The notes under the pieces: model-generated | What the model was told of the DNA's origin: nothing | What the model saw: only the letters and a program-made list of their open reading frames with translations | Databases searched by the model: none | Shown: piece after piece, positions 27,921-37,430 of the stretch | Position numbering within the stretch: the stretch's first letter is position 1 | Layout of the letters: each line of letters begins with the position of its first letter | Made by a program: the position numbers and the translations under genes | Assembly: GCF_000761245.1 (NCBI RefSeq) | Contig: NZ_AWOR01000043.1 | Span: 62,001-126,000, forward strand | Direction of reading: 5' to 3' | Origin: Comamonas testosteroni | Lineage (GTDB): Bacteria; Pseudomonadota; Gammaproteobacteria; Burkholderiales; Burkholderiaceae_C | DNA: 64,000 bases

Positions 27921-28340
27921 GCAAAAAACACAAAATTCCTGAGTTGCGAGATGGCTCCAGTCGACAGTGGCGCCTTTCAGCAAAGGCAGCGGCACCATGA
28001 GCCGACTTGAGGATCGACATAGTTTGTAGGAGCAAACCTACATCCAAAGAGCATTCACACCAAGTGATTACCCTGAAAGGCTTGGCATGATTGCGTCTAG
28101 ATTTAGATCAAATCATAGGCATAAGCTTGTATATCCAATACAAAGCGCTGCAAAATCAAGAGCAACATCGGGTCGCAAAATTGACAAATGTCAATATTTG
28201 TCGGAGCTTAGTCCTATTCAGGCCGCATCACAAACCACGACAATTCGTATCTTTTTAGCAACAACCATGCAGAACCACAGCGCCCTACCCGGTTATTCCC
28301 GCGTGCAAGCGCCTGTGGTTTGTCCACCGGCAATACAACC
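27921..28340. other. AT-rich divergent promoter region, no gene seen
   Basis: About 420 bases between the GGDEF/EAL gene and the flavodoxin-like gene, visibly richer in A+T than its surroundings. It contains a perfect inverted repeat TTGACA-AA-TGTCAA at 28181-28194, which could be an operator overlapping a -35 element, and a small hairpin GTAGG / CCTAC around 28026-28041. No protein or RNA gene was recognised. Confidence 0.45.
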
Positions 28341-28841
28341 ATGCCCCAACGCCCGACCTTGTTGATCGTCTACCACTCCCTGACGGGCGGCACACTCCAG
28401 ATGGTCGAAGCAGCCAGTGCCGGTGCGCGCCAGGAAGCATCCGTCCAGGTCCGCTTGCTGCACGCGACCGACGCCGGCCCTCAAGACCTGCTGCAGGCCC
28501 AGGGTTATCTGTTTGCGACTCCGGAGAATCTGGCGGCCATCAGCGGTCTGATGAAGGATTTTTTCGACCGGAGCTATTACGGCGTGCTCGACCGGATACA
28601 GGGCCGCCCCTATGCCAGTCTGGTCTGTGCGGGCAGTGACGGTCATAACGCAGCCAGGCAGATGGAACGCATTGCCACCGGCTGGCGTCTGAAGGCCGTG
28701 GCAGAGCCGCTCATTGTCTGTACCCATGCCCAGACACCGGAGGCCATACTCGCTCCCAAACAGATACAGGCCGCCGATTTGCAGCGCTGCGAAGAATTGG
28801 GGCAATCACTGGCCACGGGGCTGGCCTTGGGCATTTTCTAG
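28341..28841 (+). CDS. Flavodoxin-like / NADPH-dependent FMN reductase-fold protein
   Basis: A 166-residue soluble protein with a flavodoxin fold. The phosphate-binding loop is VYHSLTGGTLQMVEA, and a second FMN-contacting region is GYLFATPENLAAISGLMKDFFDR, similar to WrbA/NADPH-dependent FMN reductases. The third is VCAGSDGHNAARQME. It probably carries FMN and acts as an oxidoreductase; the substrate is unknown. ATG 28341 is preferred since it starts at the beta strand; a GTG 21 bases upstream is in frame. The gene stands alone and is followed by tetR after 170 bases. Confidence 0.75.
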   Translation: MPQRPTLLIVYHSLTGGTLQMVEAASAGARQEASVQVRLLHATDAGPQDLLQAQGYLFATPENLAAISGLMKDFFDRSYYGVLDRIQGRPYASLVCAGSDGHNAARQMERIATGWRLKAVAEPLIVCTHAQTPEAILAPKQIQAADLQRCEELGQSLATGLALGIF

Positions 28842-29011
28842 AAAAACAAGGGTTTGCCCGCATCATTCTGGACAGGTCAGGCTCCAGACAAGGGCAAGAA
28901 TGGGGCCTTCGAATCGGCTTGTATAAATGTGCCATCATTGCGCGCGCATGCTCTTCCCCGATGCGCGCCCCCAAGCAGGCATAGTCTGCGACTTCACCAG
29001 CTCTTGCGTCC

Positions 29012-29650
29012 ATGATTGAACCAGACACCGCACGTCCCAAGCGCACGCCTCGCGGCCCCAGTCCGCAAAAGACTCAGGCCACGCGCCGCTCCATCGTGGC
29101 GGCTGCGTTTGCAGAATTTCTGGAACACGGCTATGCGCGTGGCACCACGGCTTCGGTTGCACAGCGCGCAGGACTGTCAAAGGTCACGCTGTTTCGCTAT
29201 TTCGATAGCAAGGAAGCCCTGTTCGAGGCCGTGATCCAGACACATATCGCCTCGGCCGCCGTGGCCTTGCAGTCCAGCCCCATGCACGAGCATGAATCGG
29301 TAGGCGAGTATCTTCTGCGCACCGTGGGCGCCGCGGCGGAGGTCATTGACAGCAGCGGCCGCTCTGCCACGGCTAGGCTGGTCGTCGCCGAAGGCCTGGA
29401 GTTTCCGCTGCTGGCGCAGATGTATCGCCGCTACGTCCACGATGCCTTGCTCGAGCATTTCACCCGACTCGCACAGCTGGCCGCCCAACGCAACGAGCTC
29501 AAGGCTCCCGAGCTGGTGCGGCATCCGGAATTGCTGCTCGCGCCGCTGTGGCTGGCGATGATGAACAACACCGTGATTCACCCCGAAGTGCCCATGAATG
29601 CCGGAACCCTGTTCCGGCTTCAGGTGGCCCTGCTGTTCAAGATGCCTTGA
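29012..29650 (+). CDS. TetR/AcrR-family transcriptional regulator
   Basis: A 212-residue repressor. The N-terminal helix-turn-helix covers about residues 25-70 (AAFAEFLEHGYARGTTASVAQ, then AGLSKVTLFRYFDSKEALF), the typical TetR signature. The C-terminal ligand-binding helical domain is unlike its neighbours and gives no ligand. It converges on the RND efflux operon across a shared bidirectional terminator. Many such pumps have a linked TetR repressor, so it may control 29776-35696, though divergent placement would be more usual. Confidence 0.88.
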   Translation: MIEPDTARPKRTPRGPSPQKTQATRRSIVAAAFAEFLEHGYARGTTASVAQRAGLSKVTLFRYFDSKEALFEAVIQTHIASAAVALQSSPMHEHESVGEYLLRTVGAAAEVIDSSGRSATARLVVAEGLEFPLLAQMYRRYVHDALLEHFTRLAQLAAQRNELKAPELVRHPELLLAPLWLAMMNNTVIHPEVPMNAGTLFRLQVALLFKMP

Positions 29651-29718
29651 GTGCTGGCGCGCCGAAATTTCAATGAAATCCGACCCAATCGCTTACTGGT
29701 AAAGCGCCAGTAGCTATC

Positions 29719-29759
29719 AAAAACAAGGCCGCAGTCTTTCGGACTGCGGCCTTGTTTTT
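29719..29759. terminator. Bidirectional terminator, tetR / RND operon
   Basis: A long stem (AAAAACAAGGCCGCAGTC paired with its complement ending TTGTTTTT) with a five-base loop TTTCG. T-runs occur on both strands, so it ends tetR on the plus strand and the RND operon on the minus strand. A partial TAGCTATCAA repeat lies at its left edge. Confidence 0.9.
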
Positions 29760-29775
29760 GGAGCGAGTTGCCCCA

Positions 29776-31215
29776 TCAACCCGGCTGTGCGGCCTCTTCC
29801 CCACCCAATGCCTTCCACAAGGTCACGCGGTTGAGCTGCTCTGACAGGCGCAGGCCTATCAAGGTCTGCTGCGCGGTATAGAGGCTGCGCTGCGCATCCA
29901 GCACCGTCAGATAGTTGTCCACGCCCGCCTTGAAGCGAGCATTCGACAAGTCGAAGGCTTTTTGCGTATTGGCCACCATGCTGGTCTGGGCGGCCAGCCG
30001 CTCATCCCACTGAGCGCGGTCGGCCAGCACATCCGCCACCTCCTTGAAGGCTGTCTGCACCGACTTCTCGTACTGACTCAGTGCAATGCGCTGATTGCTT
30101 TCAGCCACTTGTACATTGGCTCGGTTGCGCCCGCCATCAAAAATCGGCAGCTTGACCAGAGGGATGAAACTCCAGGTGCTGTTGTTGTTGCCGAACAGGC
30201 GGTCCAGCTCATTGCTGCCGGTACCGATACTGCCGGTGAGCGTGATGCTGGGAAACAGCGCCGCCCTGGCTGCGCCGATATTGGCATTCATGGCCTGCAG
30301 ATTGCGCTCCGCAGCCTGCACATCCGGTCGCTTGAGCAGTACCGATGAGGGCAGAGGCACAGGCACGGCCTTGAGAGCTGCCGTGTCGGCCGCGCCCGTC
30401 AGGGTCTGGGCGGTGGGCAGCAGTTGCGCAGGCACCGGACCGCCCACCAGCAGCTGCAGGGCATTACGATCTCTGTCGACCTGGGAGGTGTAGCTGGCCA
30501 CATCCCCGCGCGCCGTATCGACTGTGGTCTGGTTCTGGGCCAGCACCAGGCCGGAGGTCGAGCCCAGCTCATGCATGCGCCGTGTCAGCTCGAACGCCTT
30601 GATGCGGCTGTCCAGCGTGTCCCTGGCCAGTTGCAGGCGCGTCTGATCGGCAGCCAGTGTCAGCCAGGCATTGGCCACATCGGCCACCAGACCGATCTGC
30701 ACATTGCGCCGGTTGTCCTGGCTTTGCAGAAACTGCTGCAGCGAGGCTTCGCTCAGATTGCGGATGCGCCCCCACAGGTCCAGCTCGTAGCTGGCGAAAC
30801 CCAGCTGGGCCGTGTATTGCTCGCTGACGCTGGAACGCCCTGCCGTCGTCAGATCGCCTGCGGTGCGCGTGCGATTGCTCTGCGCCTGGGCCGTGATGCC
30901 CGGCAGCAGGTCGGCTCTGGTGATGCCGTACTGGGCGCGCGCCTTCTCGATGCTCTCCAGCGCGACGCGCAGATCGCGATTGTTGCTCAGCGCCAGCGCC
31001 ACCACCTCGCGCAGCTGCGGCGACTGCAGCCATTGCAGCGCCTGGGCCTGTTGCAGCGCCGCCTCGCTGGCCAGGGCCGGCGCGGCGTTGCCGGAGACAG
31101 TCTCGGGCACAGGCAGATCAGGCGTTTTATAGGCCGGAGCCAGGTTGCAACCCGCCAGCAAGGCAGTCACTGCGGCAGCCGCCATGGCCGATAATTTCAT
31201 GCTCGGGCGCCTCAT
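29776..31215 (-). CDS. RND efflux outer-membrane factor (OprM/NodT family lipoprotein)
   Basis: A 479-residue outer-membrane channel. Lipoprotein signal with lipobox LLAGC, then two repeated outer-membrane efflux protein domains with long coiled-coil helices (SIEKARAQYGITRADLLP; LKRPDVQAAERNLQAMNANI). It is the TolC-like exit duct of the tripartite pump encoded by the two upstream genes. The ATG at 31215 overlaps the RND stop (ATGA), favouring this start by translational coupling; an ATG 15 bases inside is also possible. It is the last gene of the operon before a strong terminator. Confidence 0.93.
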   Translation of the reverse strand: MRRPSMKLSAMAAAAVTALLAGCNLAPAYKTPDLPVPETVSGNAAPALASEAALQQAQALQWLQSPQLREVVALALSNNRDLRVALESIEKARAQYGITRADLLPGITAQAQSNRTRTAGDLTTAGRSSVSEQYTAQLGFASYELDLWGRIRNLSEASLQQFLQSQDNRRNVQIGLVADVANAWLTLAADQTRLQLARDTLDSRIKAFELTRRMHELGSTSGLVLAQNQTTVDTARGDVASYTSQVDRDRNALQLLVGGPVPAQLLPTAQTLTGAADTAALKAVPVPLPSSVLLKRPDVQAAERNLQAMNANIGAARAALFPSITLTGSIGTGSNELDRLFGNNNSTWSFIPLVKLPIFDGGRNRANVQVAESNQRIALSQYEKSVQTAFKEVADVLADRAQWDERLAAQTSMVANTQKAFDLSNARFKAGVDNYLTVLDAQRSLYTAQQTLIGLRLSEQLNRVTLWKALGGEEAAQPG

Positions 31216-34200
31216 GCTGCGCTCTCCTTGTTGACGTCAGCCGCCTCATCGCTGCGCGAACGGCTCTTGAACCAGCTGCGCACCAGCAGGAAGAACACCG
31301 GCACGAGGAAGATCCCCAGCACCGTCGATGCCACCATGCCGCCCAGCACGGCCGTGCCGATGGCATTGCGTCCACCGGCGCCTGCGCCGGTGCCGATGGC
31401 CAGCGGAATCACACCGAAGCCAAAGGCCAGGGACGTCATCAGGATCGGGCGCAGACGCAGACGCACGGCTTCCACCGTCGCATCGAACAGCTTCTTGCCC
31501 TGCTCCTGCAGCTGCACCGCAAACTCCACGATCAGGATCGCGTTCTTTGCCGCAAGGCCCACGGTGGTGAGCAGGCCGACCTGGAAATACACATCGTTGG
31601 TCAGGCCCCGCGTATAGGTGGCCAGCAGCGCACCGACCACACCCAGCGGCACGGCCAGCATCACCGACAGAGGCACCGTCCAGCTTTCATACAGCGCGGC
31701 CAGGCACAGGAAGACGAACAGAATCGAGATGGCATACAGCATGGGCGCCTGCGCACCGGACTGGCGCTCCTGCAAGGAAGCTCCCGTCCATTCGTAGGCA
31801 ATGCCGTTGGGCAGCTTCTTCAAGATGCCTTCCACCGTCTCCATCGCGGTACCCGAGCTGATGCCGGCGGCGGCACGGCCTTCGAACTCATAGGCCGGGC
31901 TGCCGTTATAGCGCAGCAGCTGGGGCGAGCCGTAGGCCCAGTAGGTTTTGGAGAAGGCTCCGAAAGGCACCATCTCGCCCTTGTTGTTGCGCACCGTCCA
32001 TTTGGCAATATCGCTGGGCAGCATGCGGTACTGCGCATCGCCCATGATGTAGACACGCTTGACGCGACCGTTGTTCAGGAAGTCGTTCACATAGGTGCCG
32101 CCCATGGCGCTGGAGAGCACGCTGTTGATATCGGTGTAGGACAGACCCAGAGCGGCGGCCTTGCGGTCATCCACATCCACGCGCAGCTCGCTGGCGTCTT
32201 CCAGATTGGTGGTACGCACGGCCGTCAGCAGATTGTTGGCACGCATTTCGCTCAACACCTGATCACGCGCGGCAAGCAAGGCCTCGTGGCCCACGCCATT
32301 GATGTCCTTGATCATGAAGTTGTAGCCCGAACTCGAGCCCAGGCCGCGCACTGCAGGCGGCAGCACCACTTGCACACGGGCATCGCGGATGCCGGCCAGC
32401 TCCCGGGTTGCCTTGTTCGCAATGGCTGCGGCCGATTGCGAAGGCAGGGGCCGCATGCTCCAGGGCTTCAGGCGGATGAAGCCGCGCGCCGAACTCTGGT
32501 CGCCGTTGAGGCCCGAGACCTGGTTGAAGCTGATCACGTCTGGCTGCTTGGCCAGATACTCGCGCACCTGGTCCAGCACTTCCTGCAGACGGGCGTCCGA
32601 GGCGCCGGACGGCAGATTGACGTTGACATAGACAAAGCCCTGGTCCTCGTCAGGCAGGAACGAGGTCGGCAGCTTGGCCATCAGCAGCCAGACCGCGGCC
32701 AGCACGGCCAGAAAGATCAGCATCATGCGCTTGGCCCGGCCCAGGCTGAAGGCCACGGTGCTCTGGTAGCGGTTGGCAGACGCATCGAAATTGCGGTTGA
32801 ACCATCGGAAGAACCGGTCGTTGATGCCCAGCACCCCGGAGCGTATGGGTCGCTCGTGGCCCTCGCCATGACCGCGATCCGGGGCCTTCAGAAGCGTCGC
32901 GCACAACGCTGGCGTCAGCGTCAGCGCCACGAACACGGACAGCGCCATGGCCGCCACGATGGTGATGGAGAACTGGCGATAGATCACACCCGTGGAGCCG
33001 CCAAAAAAGGCCATGGGCACGAACACCGCCGACAGCGTGACCCCGATGCCGACCAGCGCAGGCGTGATTTCCTTCATGGACTGGCGCGTCGCCTCCTTGG
33101 GAGACTTGCCCGTCTCGTGCATCACCCGCTCCACGTTTTCGACCACCACGATGGCATCGTCCACCAGCAAGCCGATGGCCAGCACCATGGCAAACATGGT
33201 CAGGGTATTAATGGAGAAGCCCGCCACGGACAGCACGCCGAAGGTGCCCAACAGCACCACCGGCACGGCAATGGCGGGGATCAGCGTGGCGCGGAAGTTC
33301 TGCAGGAACACGAACATCACGATCACCACCAGCACCATGGCCTCGCCCAGCGCATGCACCACTTCGCTGATCGAGGCCCGCACAAAGGGAGTGGAGTCCG
33401 AGCTCACGAAATAGTCGATCTGGTTGGGAAAGAAGGGCTTTAGCTCGGCCAGCTTGGCCGCCACGGCATCCGACACCGCCATGGCGTTGGCACCGTCGGC
33501 CAGGATGATGCCCATGCCCGCACCGGGCATGCCGTTGAGCTTGGCCTGGATGGACAGATTGTCGGCACCGAGCTCCACCCGGGCCACGTCCTTGATGGTG
33601 ACGACAGAGCCGTCATTCGAGGACTTGAGCACGATGTCCTCGAACTGCTCCACGGTCTTGAGCTTGGTGCGCGCCGTGATGGTGGCGTTCAGCTGCTGGT
33701 TCTGCACCGCAGGCAAGGCTCCCAGCTGACCTGCGGAGACCTGGGCATTTTGCGCGTTGAGCGCGCTGCTCAGATCGGAGGGAATCAGCCCGTACTTCTC
33801 CATCTTGGCCGGGTCCATCCAGATGCGCATCGCATAGGGCGTGCCGAAGACGTTGATGTCACCGACGCCTTCGATGCGCCCGATGATGTCCACCAGATTG
33901 CTGTTGATGTAGTCGCCGATGTCCACGGCGGTCACATCTTCATCGGGCGAATAAAAGCTGTAGGTGACCAGAAAATCCTGGCCGCCCTTGTTGATGAAGA
34001 CGCCGCGCGTCTTCACGGAGTCCGGCAGGCGGTTGACCGCGCCCTGAATCTTGTTTTGCACCTGCACCTGCGCCACGTCGACATTGGTGCCCGGAGCAAA
34101 GGTCAGTGTGATGCGGGCCTGACCCGACGCATTGCTGGTCGAGCTCATATAGAGCATGTTGTCGATGCCCTTGATCTGCTGCTCGATGATCTGCGTCACC

Positions 34201-34379
34201 GAGTTTTCGACCGTCTCGGCCGAAGCGCCCGTGTACTGGGCGCCGATAGTCACCCGGGGCGGAGCAATCTCGGGGTACTGCTCCAGTGGCAGCAGCTTGA
34301 TCGACAAAGCCCCGGCCAGCATGATGATGATGGCGATGACCCACGCGAAGATGGGCCGGTTGATGAAGAACTGAGCCAT
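31212..34379 (-). CDS. RND multidrug efflux permease (HAE1 family, AcrB/MexB-like)
   Basis: A 1055-residue inner-membrane proton/drug antiporter with 12 TM helices and two large periplasmic loops. The N-terminus MAQFFINRPIFAWVIAIII is typical of HAE1 pumps. TM4 contains the conserved Asp pair in GLLVDDAIVVVENVER. The second half repeats the layout (FQVGLLTTVGLAAKNAILIVEFA). Length agrees with AcrB/MexB. It sits between the adaptor gene upstream (18-base gap) and the outer-membrane factor downstream (overlap). Substrates are probably hydrophobic drugs or solvents; specificity cannot be read. Confidence 0.95.
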   Translation of the reverse strand: MAQFFINRPIFAWVIAIIIMLAGALSIKLLPLEQYPEIAPPRVTIGAQYTGASAETVENSVTQIIEQQIKGIDNMLYMSSTSNASGQARITLTFAPGTNVDVAQVQVQNKIQGAVNRLPDSVKTRGVFINKGGQDFLVTYSFYSPDEDVTAVDIGDYINSNLVDIIGRIEGVGDINVFGTPYAMRIWMDPAKMEKYGLIPSDLSSALNAQNAQVSAGQLGALPAVQNQQLNATITARTKLKTVEQFEDIVLKSSNDGSVVTIKDVARVELGADNLSIQAKLNGMPGAGMGIILADGANAMAVSDAVAAKLAELKPFFPNQIDYFVSSDSTPFVRASISEVVHALGEAMVLVVIVMFVFLQNFRATLIPAIAVPVVLLGTFGVLSVAGFSINTLTMFAMVLAIGLLVDDAIVVVENVERVMHETGKSPKEATRQSMKEITPALVGIGVTLSAVFVPMAFFGGSTGVIYRQFSITIVAAMALSVFVALTLTPALCATLLKAPDRGHGEGHERPIRSGVLGINDRFFRWFNRNFDASANRYQSTVAFSLGRAKRMMLIFLAVLAAVWLLMAKLPTSFLPDEDQGFVYVNVNLPSGASDARLQEVLDQVREYLAKQPDVISFNQVSGLNGDQSSARGFIRLKPWSMRPLPSQSAAAIANKATRELAGIRDARVQVVLPPAVRGLGSSSGYNFMIKDINGVGHEALLAARDQVLSEMRANNLLTAVRTTNLEDASELRVDVDDRKAAALGLSYTDINSVLSSAMGGTYVNDFLNNGRVKRVYIMGDAQYRMLPSDIAKWTVRNNKGEMVPFGAFSKTYWAYGSPQLLRYNGSPAYEFEGRAAAGISSGTAMETVEGILKKLPNGIAYEWTGASLQERQSGAQAPMLYAISILFVFLCLAALYESWTVPLSVMLAVPLGVVGALLATYTRGLTNDVYFQVGLLTTVGLAAKNAILIVEFAVQLQEQGKKLFDATVEAVRLRLRPILMTSLAFGFGVIPLAIGTGAGAGGRNAIGTAVLGGMVASTVLGIFLVPVFFLLVRSWFKSRSRSDEAADVNKESAA

Positions 34380-34397
34380 GTGTGTCGCCTGCCTTGC

Positions 34398-35696
34398 TTA
34401 CTTCTTGGCAGGCGCATCGGCAGCGGCCTGCACCGGCGGCTCGCCACGCTGGCTCTTGCGCTCTGCCTTGGCCTTCAGATCCACCTCCACGGTCTGGACC
34501 TTGTCGCCGGGCTTGATGCGCTGAAAGCCATCCACCATCACACGCTCGCCTGCTTTCAGGCCCGTCTTGAGCAACCAGAAAGCACCGACGGCACGGTCCA
34601 GCTCCACATCCCGCTTTTCAACCACGTCGCCGTCCTTGACGACCATGACATTGGCACGCCCGGTCAGATCGCGGGTCACCGACTGCTGCGGCACCAGCAA
34701 GGCATCGGGGGCCAGGGCCGTGGGCAGCAAGGCCTTCACATACATGCCGGGCATGAGCATGCCGTCGGGATTGGGCACCTCGGCGCGCAAGGTCAGCGTG
34801 CCGGTGGTGTCGTTGACGATCACGCCCGCAAACGCCAGCTTGCCTTGCTGCGGGTAGTCGCTGCCGTCGTCGAGCTGGATGCGCACGGCAATCTTGTTGC
34901 CTTCGACCTTCTGGTAGCGTCCAGACTCCAGATCGCGCTTGAGCTGCATCAGATCGGAGCTGGACTGGGTGAAGTCCACATACATGGGGTCGAGCTGCAC
35001 GATGGTGGTGAGCGCCGTGGCCTGGTTGGCCGTGACCAGCGCGCCGGGCGTGACGGCAGACAGCGCGATGCGGCCACCGATGGGGGCCTCGATGCGGCTG
35101 TACTTGAGATTGATGCGTGCGGTTTCCAGATTGGCCTTGGCCACGGCCACGTCCGAAGCGGACTGGGCGGCCGCCGCCTGGCTTTCGTCAAAGGCTTGCT
35201 TGCTGATCGCGTCGATCTTGACCAGCTCGGCATTGCGCCGGGCCGTGGCCGCCAGCGTGCGCTGGCTGGCTTCGGCCTTGGCCACGGCTGCTGCAGCACT
35301 GGCCTCGGCGGCCTTCAGCGATGCGGCGTCGATCTGATAGAGCTGCTGGCCCTGCTTGACCAGCGCGCCTTCGGTGAACAGGCGCTGCTGGATGATGCCC
35401 GAGACCTGGGGCCGCACCTCGGCCGTCATGAAGGCGCGGGTGCGCCCCGGCAGGCTGGCGTCCAGTTGCTGGCTTTGCGACTGCAAGGTGACCACGCCGA
35501 CCTTGGGGTCGGACTTGGCCGGGCCTTTTTGCTCAGCCTCGGGCTTGGAGCAGCCCACCAGCGCTGCGGCAATCAGCATGGCGCCCACGGCCAGGGTCCA
35601 GCGCTGCTGGCGATGCCGCTGCCGGCCTGCACTGGGCAGGCAAGAAAAATGCGCCTCTCGGCGCGATCTCAGCGAAGCGGGCTGGTCAATCTTCAT
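34398..35696 (-). CDS. RND efflux periplasmic adaptor (AcrA/MexA-like lipoprotein)
   Basis: A 432-residue membrane fusion protein. Lipobox in AAALVGCSKP, preceded by an unusually long basic N-region (start ATG 35694-35696), then a barrel-sandwich hybrid lipoyl half (VRPQVSGIIQQRLFTEGALVKQGQQLYQID), alpha-helical hairpin, second lipoyl half (RIEAPIGGRIALS) and beta-barrel/MP domains. It bridges the RND pump and the outer-membrane factor encoded downstream. A Lys/Ala-rich tail ends the protein. TTGTC-N13-GACAA at 35723-35745 just upstream may be an operator of this operon. Confidence 0.93.
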   Translation of the reverse strand: MKIDQPASLRSRREAHFSCLPSAGRQRHRQQRWTLAVGAMLIAAALVGCSKPEAEQKGPAKSDPKVGVVTLQSQSQQLDASLPGRTRAFMTAEVRPQVSGIIQQRLFTEGALVKQGQQLYQIDAASLKAAEASAAAAVAKAEASQRTLAATARRNAELVKIDAISKQAFDESQAAAAQSASDVAVAKANLETARINLKYSRIEAPIGGRIALSAVTPGALVTANQATALTTIVQLDPMYVDFTQSSSDLMQLKRDLESGRYQKVEGNKIAVRIQLDDGSDYPQQGKLAFAGVIVNDTTGTLTLRAEVPNPDGMLMPGMYVKALLPTALAPDALLVPQQSVTRDLTGRANVMVVKDGDVVEKRDVELDRAVGAFWLLKTGLKAGERVMVDGFQRIKPGDKVQTVEVDLKAKAERKSQRGEPPVQAAADAPAKK

Positions 35697-35984
35697 ACGT
35701 GGAGCAGTCTGAACTAAAGAACTTGTCAACATTGTGCGCCGACAATATTAATAAAATGTAAAGCAGCCACGGGCGCAATGACATGCCGGCAATCACCTGC
35801 TTGCCATTGTCCTGTCATGTGGGCATACGGCGTATGCAGCACTCTCTGGCTGAGACACCACTGTAGAAACCCTTGGCAGCAAGGCTCCTCGTCATAACGG
35901 ACTAGAGCCAGCACCCGCCTCTCCCCGAAATCGACAGCTGGCAGCGCCATCAATATCAGCACGGCAGCGGCTTGTGCTGCCAAA
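35697..35984. promoter_or_regulatory. Promoter region of the RND operon
   Basis: About 290 bases between the adaptor start and the MFS gene stop, with an AT-rich core at about 35740-35765 (AATATTAATAAAATGTAAA). An imperfect inverted repeat TTGTC / GACAA (35723-35727, 35741-35745) lies between that core and the adaptor start. No gene was recognised here. Confidence 0.4.
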
Positions 35985-37430
35985 TCAATGCTGCTGCTTG
36001 CCCGGGCGTACGCGCAATATGCTGAAAACTCCTGCCAGCGCCGCAAAACAGCCGGCCACAGCCAGCGCCAGCAGTTCAGCATTGCCGCCATGCCCGCCCG
36101 AGATGGCAAAGATGGTGGCCAGCACCACTGCACCCAGCGTCTGCCCCGTCATGCGGGCCGAACTCAGCATGCCGCCCGCTGCGCCGCTGCGCGACATGGG
36201 GGCCGAGCTAACGATGGTGTGGTTGTTGGGCGACTGGTAGAGCGCGAAGCCGCTGCCCGCCAGCAGCATGCGCCAGACCATGTCCCAGTGCGCGACATCG
36301 ATGGGCATGGCCGCCAGCAGCCACAGTCCGCAGGCAAACATGGCCATGCCGATGCCGCCCAGCAGCCCGTCGGGATACTTGCCGATCAGACGCCCGGCCA
36401 CCGGGGCTGTGAGCATGGTGGCCAGCGGCCAGGCCGTGATCAGCATGCCCGCCTCCATGGGAGACATGCCGCGTGCCTCCAGCAGCAGGAACGGCAGGGC
36501 CAGATAGGACAGCATCTGCGCGCAAAAGGCAGAGACCGAGCCGCACATCGACAGCCGGAACACGGGAATGCGCATCAGATCGACCGGAAACAAAGGAGCT
36601 GTCTTGTGCCACTGGCGGCGCAGATAGACATAGCCGACCACCAAGCCGCCGCCCAGCAGCCACCAGCCCGAAGGCATCAGCGAGCTACCCGCAGCGCCCT
36701 GCCCCTGCCCCATACGCACGCCCAGTTGCTCACCGCCCAGAAACAACAGGGTGAACATCAGGATATTGAGCAATACGTCAAGCGCGGCGATAGGCTCGCC
36801 GTCCTTGCGCACCACGGGATTGGCCGGCAGCGCCTTGCGCCCCATCCACAAGGTGATCAGGCCCAGCGGCACATTGATGGCAAACAGCCAGGGCCAGCTG
36901 GCGACCGACAGGATGGCAGCGGCCACCGAAGGCCCGGCCATGGACGAGGTCGCCACCACCAGCGAGTTGATGGCCATGCCGCGGCCCAGCATGGCGCGCG
37001 GATAGGTCAATCGCACCAGCGCCGCATTCACGCTCATGATGCCGGCCGCACCCATGCCTTGAAACACGCGCGCCGCAATCAGAGTGGCCAGCGAGCTGGC
37101 CAGCGTGGCCGCCACCGATGCAATGACAAACACCGTCATGCCCAGCAAATAGATGCGCCGGTAACCCAGCCGCTCACCCAGCGCCGCCAGCGGCAGCAGC
37201 AGCACCAGACCGGCGAGCTGATAGGCGTTGACCACCCACAGCGTCAGGGCCGAGCTGGCCTGCAACTCGCGCGCAATGGCGGGCAAGGCCAGGTTGACGA
37301 TGCTGCTGTCCAGCACCGACAGGGTGAGACCCAGAATAATGACCAGCATGGCGTGGCCACGCGCGCCATCGGGCAGACCGTCATAAGCCGCAGGAGCTTT
37401 GAGCCCAGCTTCATTCGCGGCCTCAGCCAT
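35985..37430 (-). CDS. MFS drug transporter, DHA2 family (EmrB/QacA-like, 14 TM)
   Basis: A 481-residue polytopic exporter. Motif C and other DHA2 features are visible: LSVLDSSIVNLALPAIARELQ, ALGERLGYRRIYLLG (motif A), VFQGMGAAGIMSVNAALVR and INVPLGLITLWMG. About 14 TM helices. It probably exports drugs or other amphiphiles by proton antiport. ATG 37430 lies inside the end of the upstream bcr-like gene (8-base overlap), so the two MFS genes are co-transcribed. An in-frame GTG 18 bases upstream is an alternative start. Confidence 0.9.
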   Translation of the reverse strand: MAEAANEAGLKAPAAYDGLPDGARGHAMLVIILGLTLSVLDSSIVNLALPAIARELQASSALTLWVVNAYQLAGLVLLLPLAALGERLGYRRIYLLGMTVFVIASVAATLASSLATLIAARVFQGMGAAGIMSVNAALVRLTYPRAMLGRGMAINSLVVATSSMAGPSVAAAILSVASWPWLFAINVPLGLITLWMGRKALPANPVVRKDGEPIAALDVLLNILMFTLLFLGGEQLGVRMGQGQGAAGSSLMPSGWWLLGGGLVVGYVYLRRQWHKTAPLFPVDLMRIPVFRLSMCGSVSAFCAQMLSYLALPFLLLEARGMSPMEAGMLITAWPLATMLTAPVAGRLIGKYPDGLLGGIGMAMFACGLWLLAAMPIDVAHWDMVWRMLLAGSGFALYQSPNNHTIVSSAPMSRSGAAGGMLSSARMTGQTLGAVVLATIFAISGGHGGNAELLALAVAGCFAALAGVFSILRVRPGKQQH

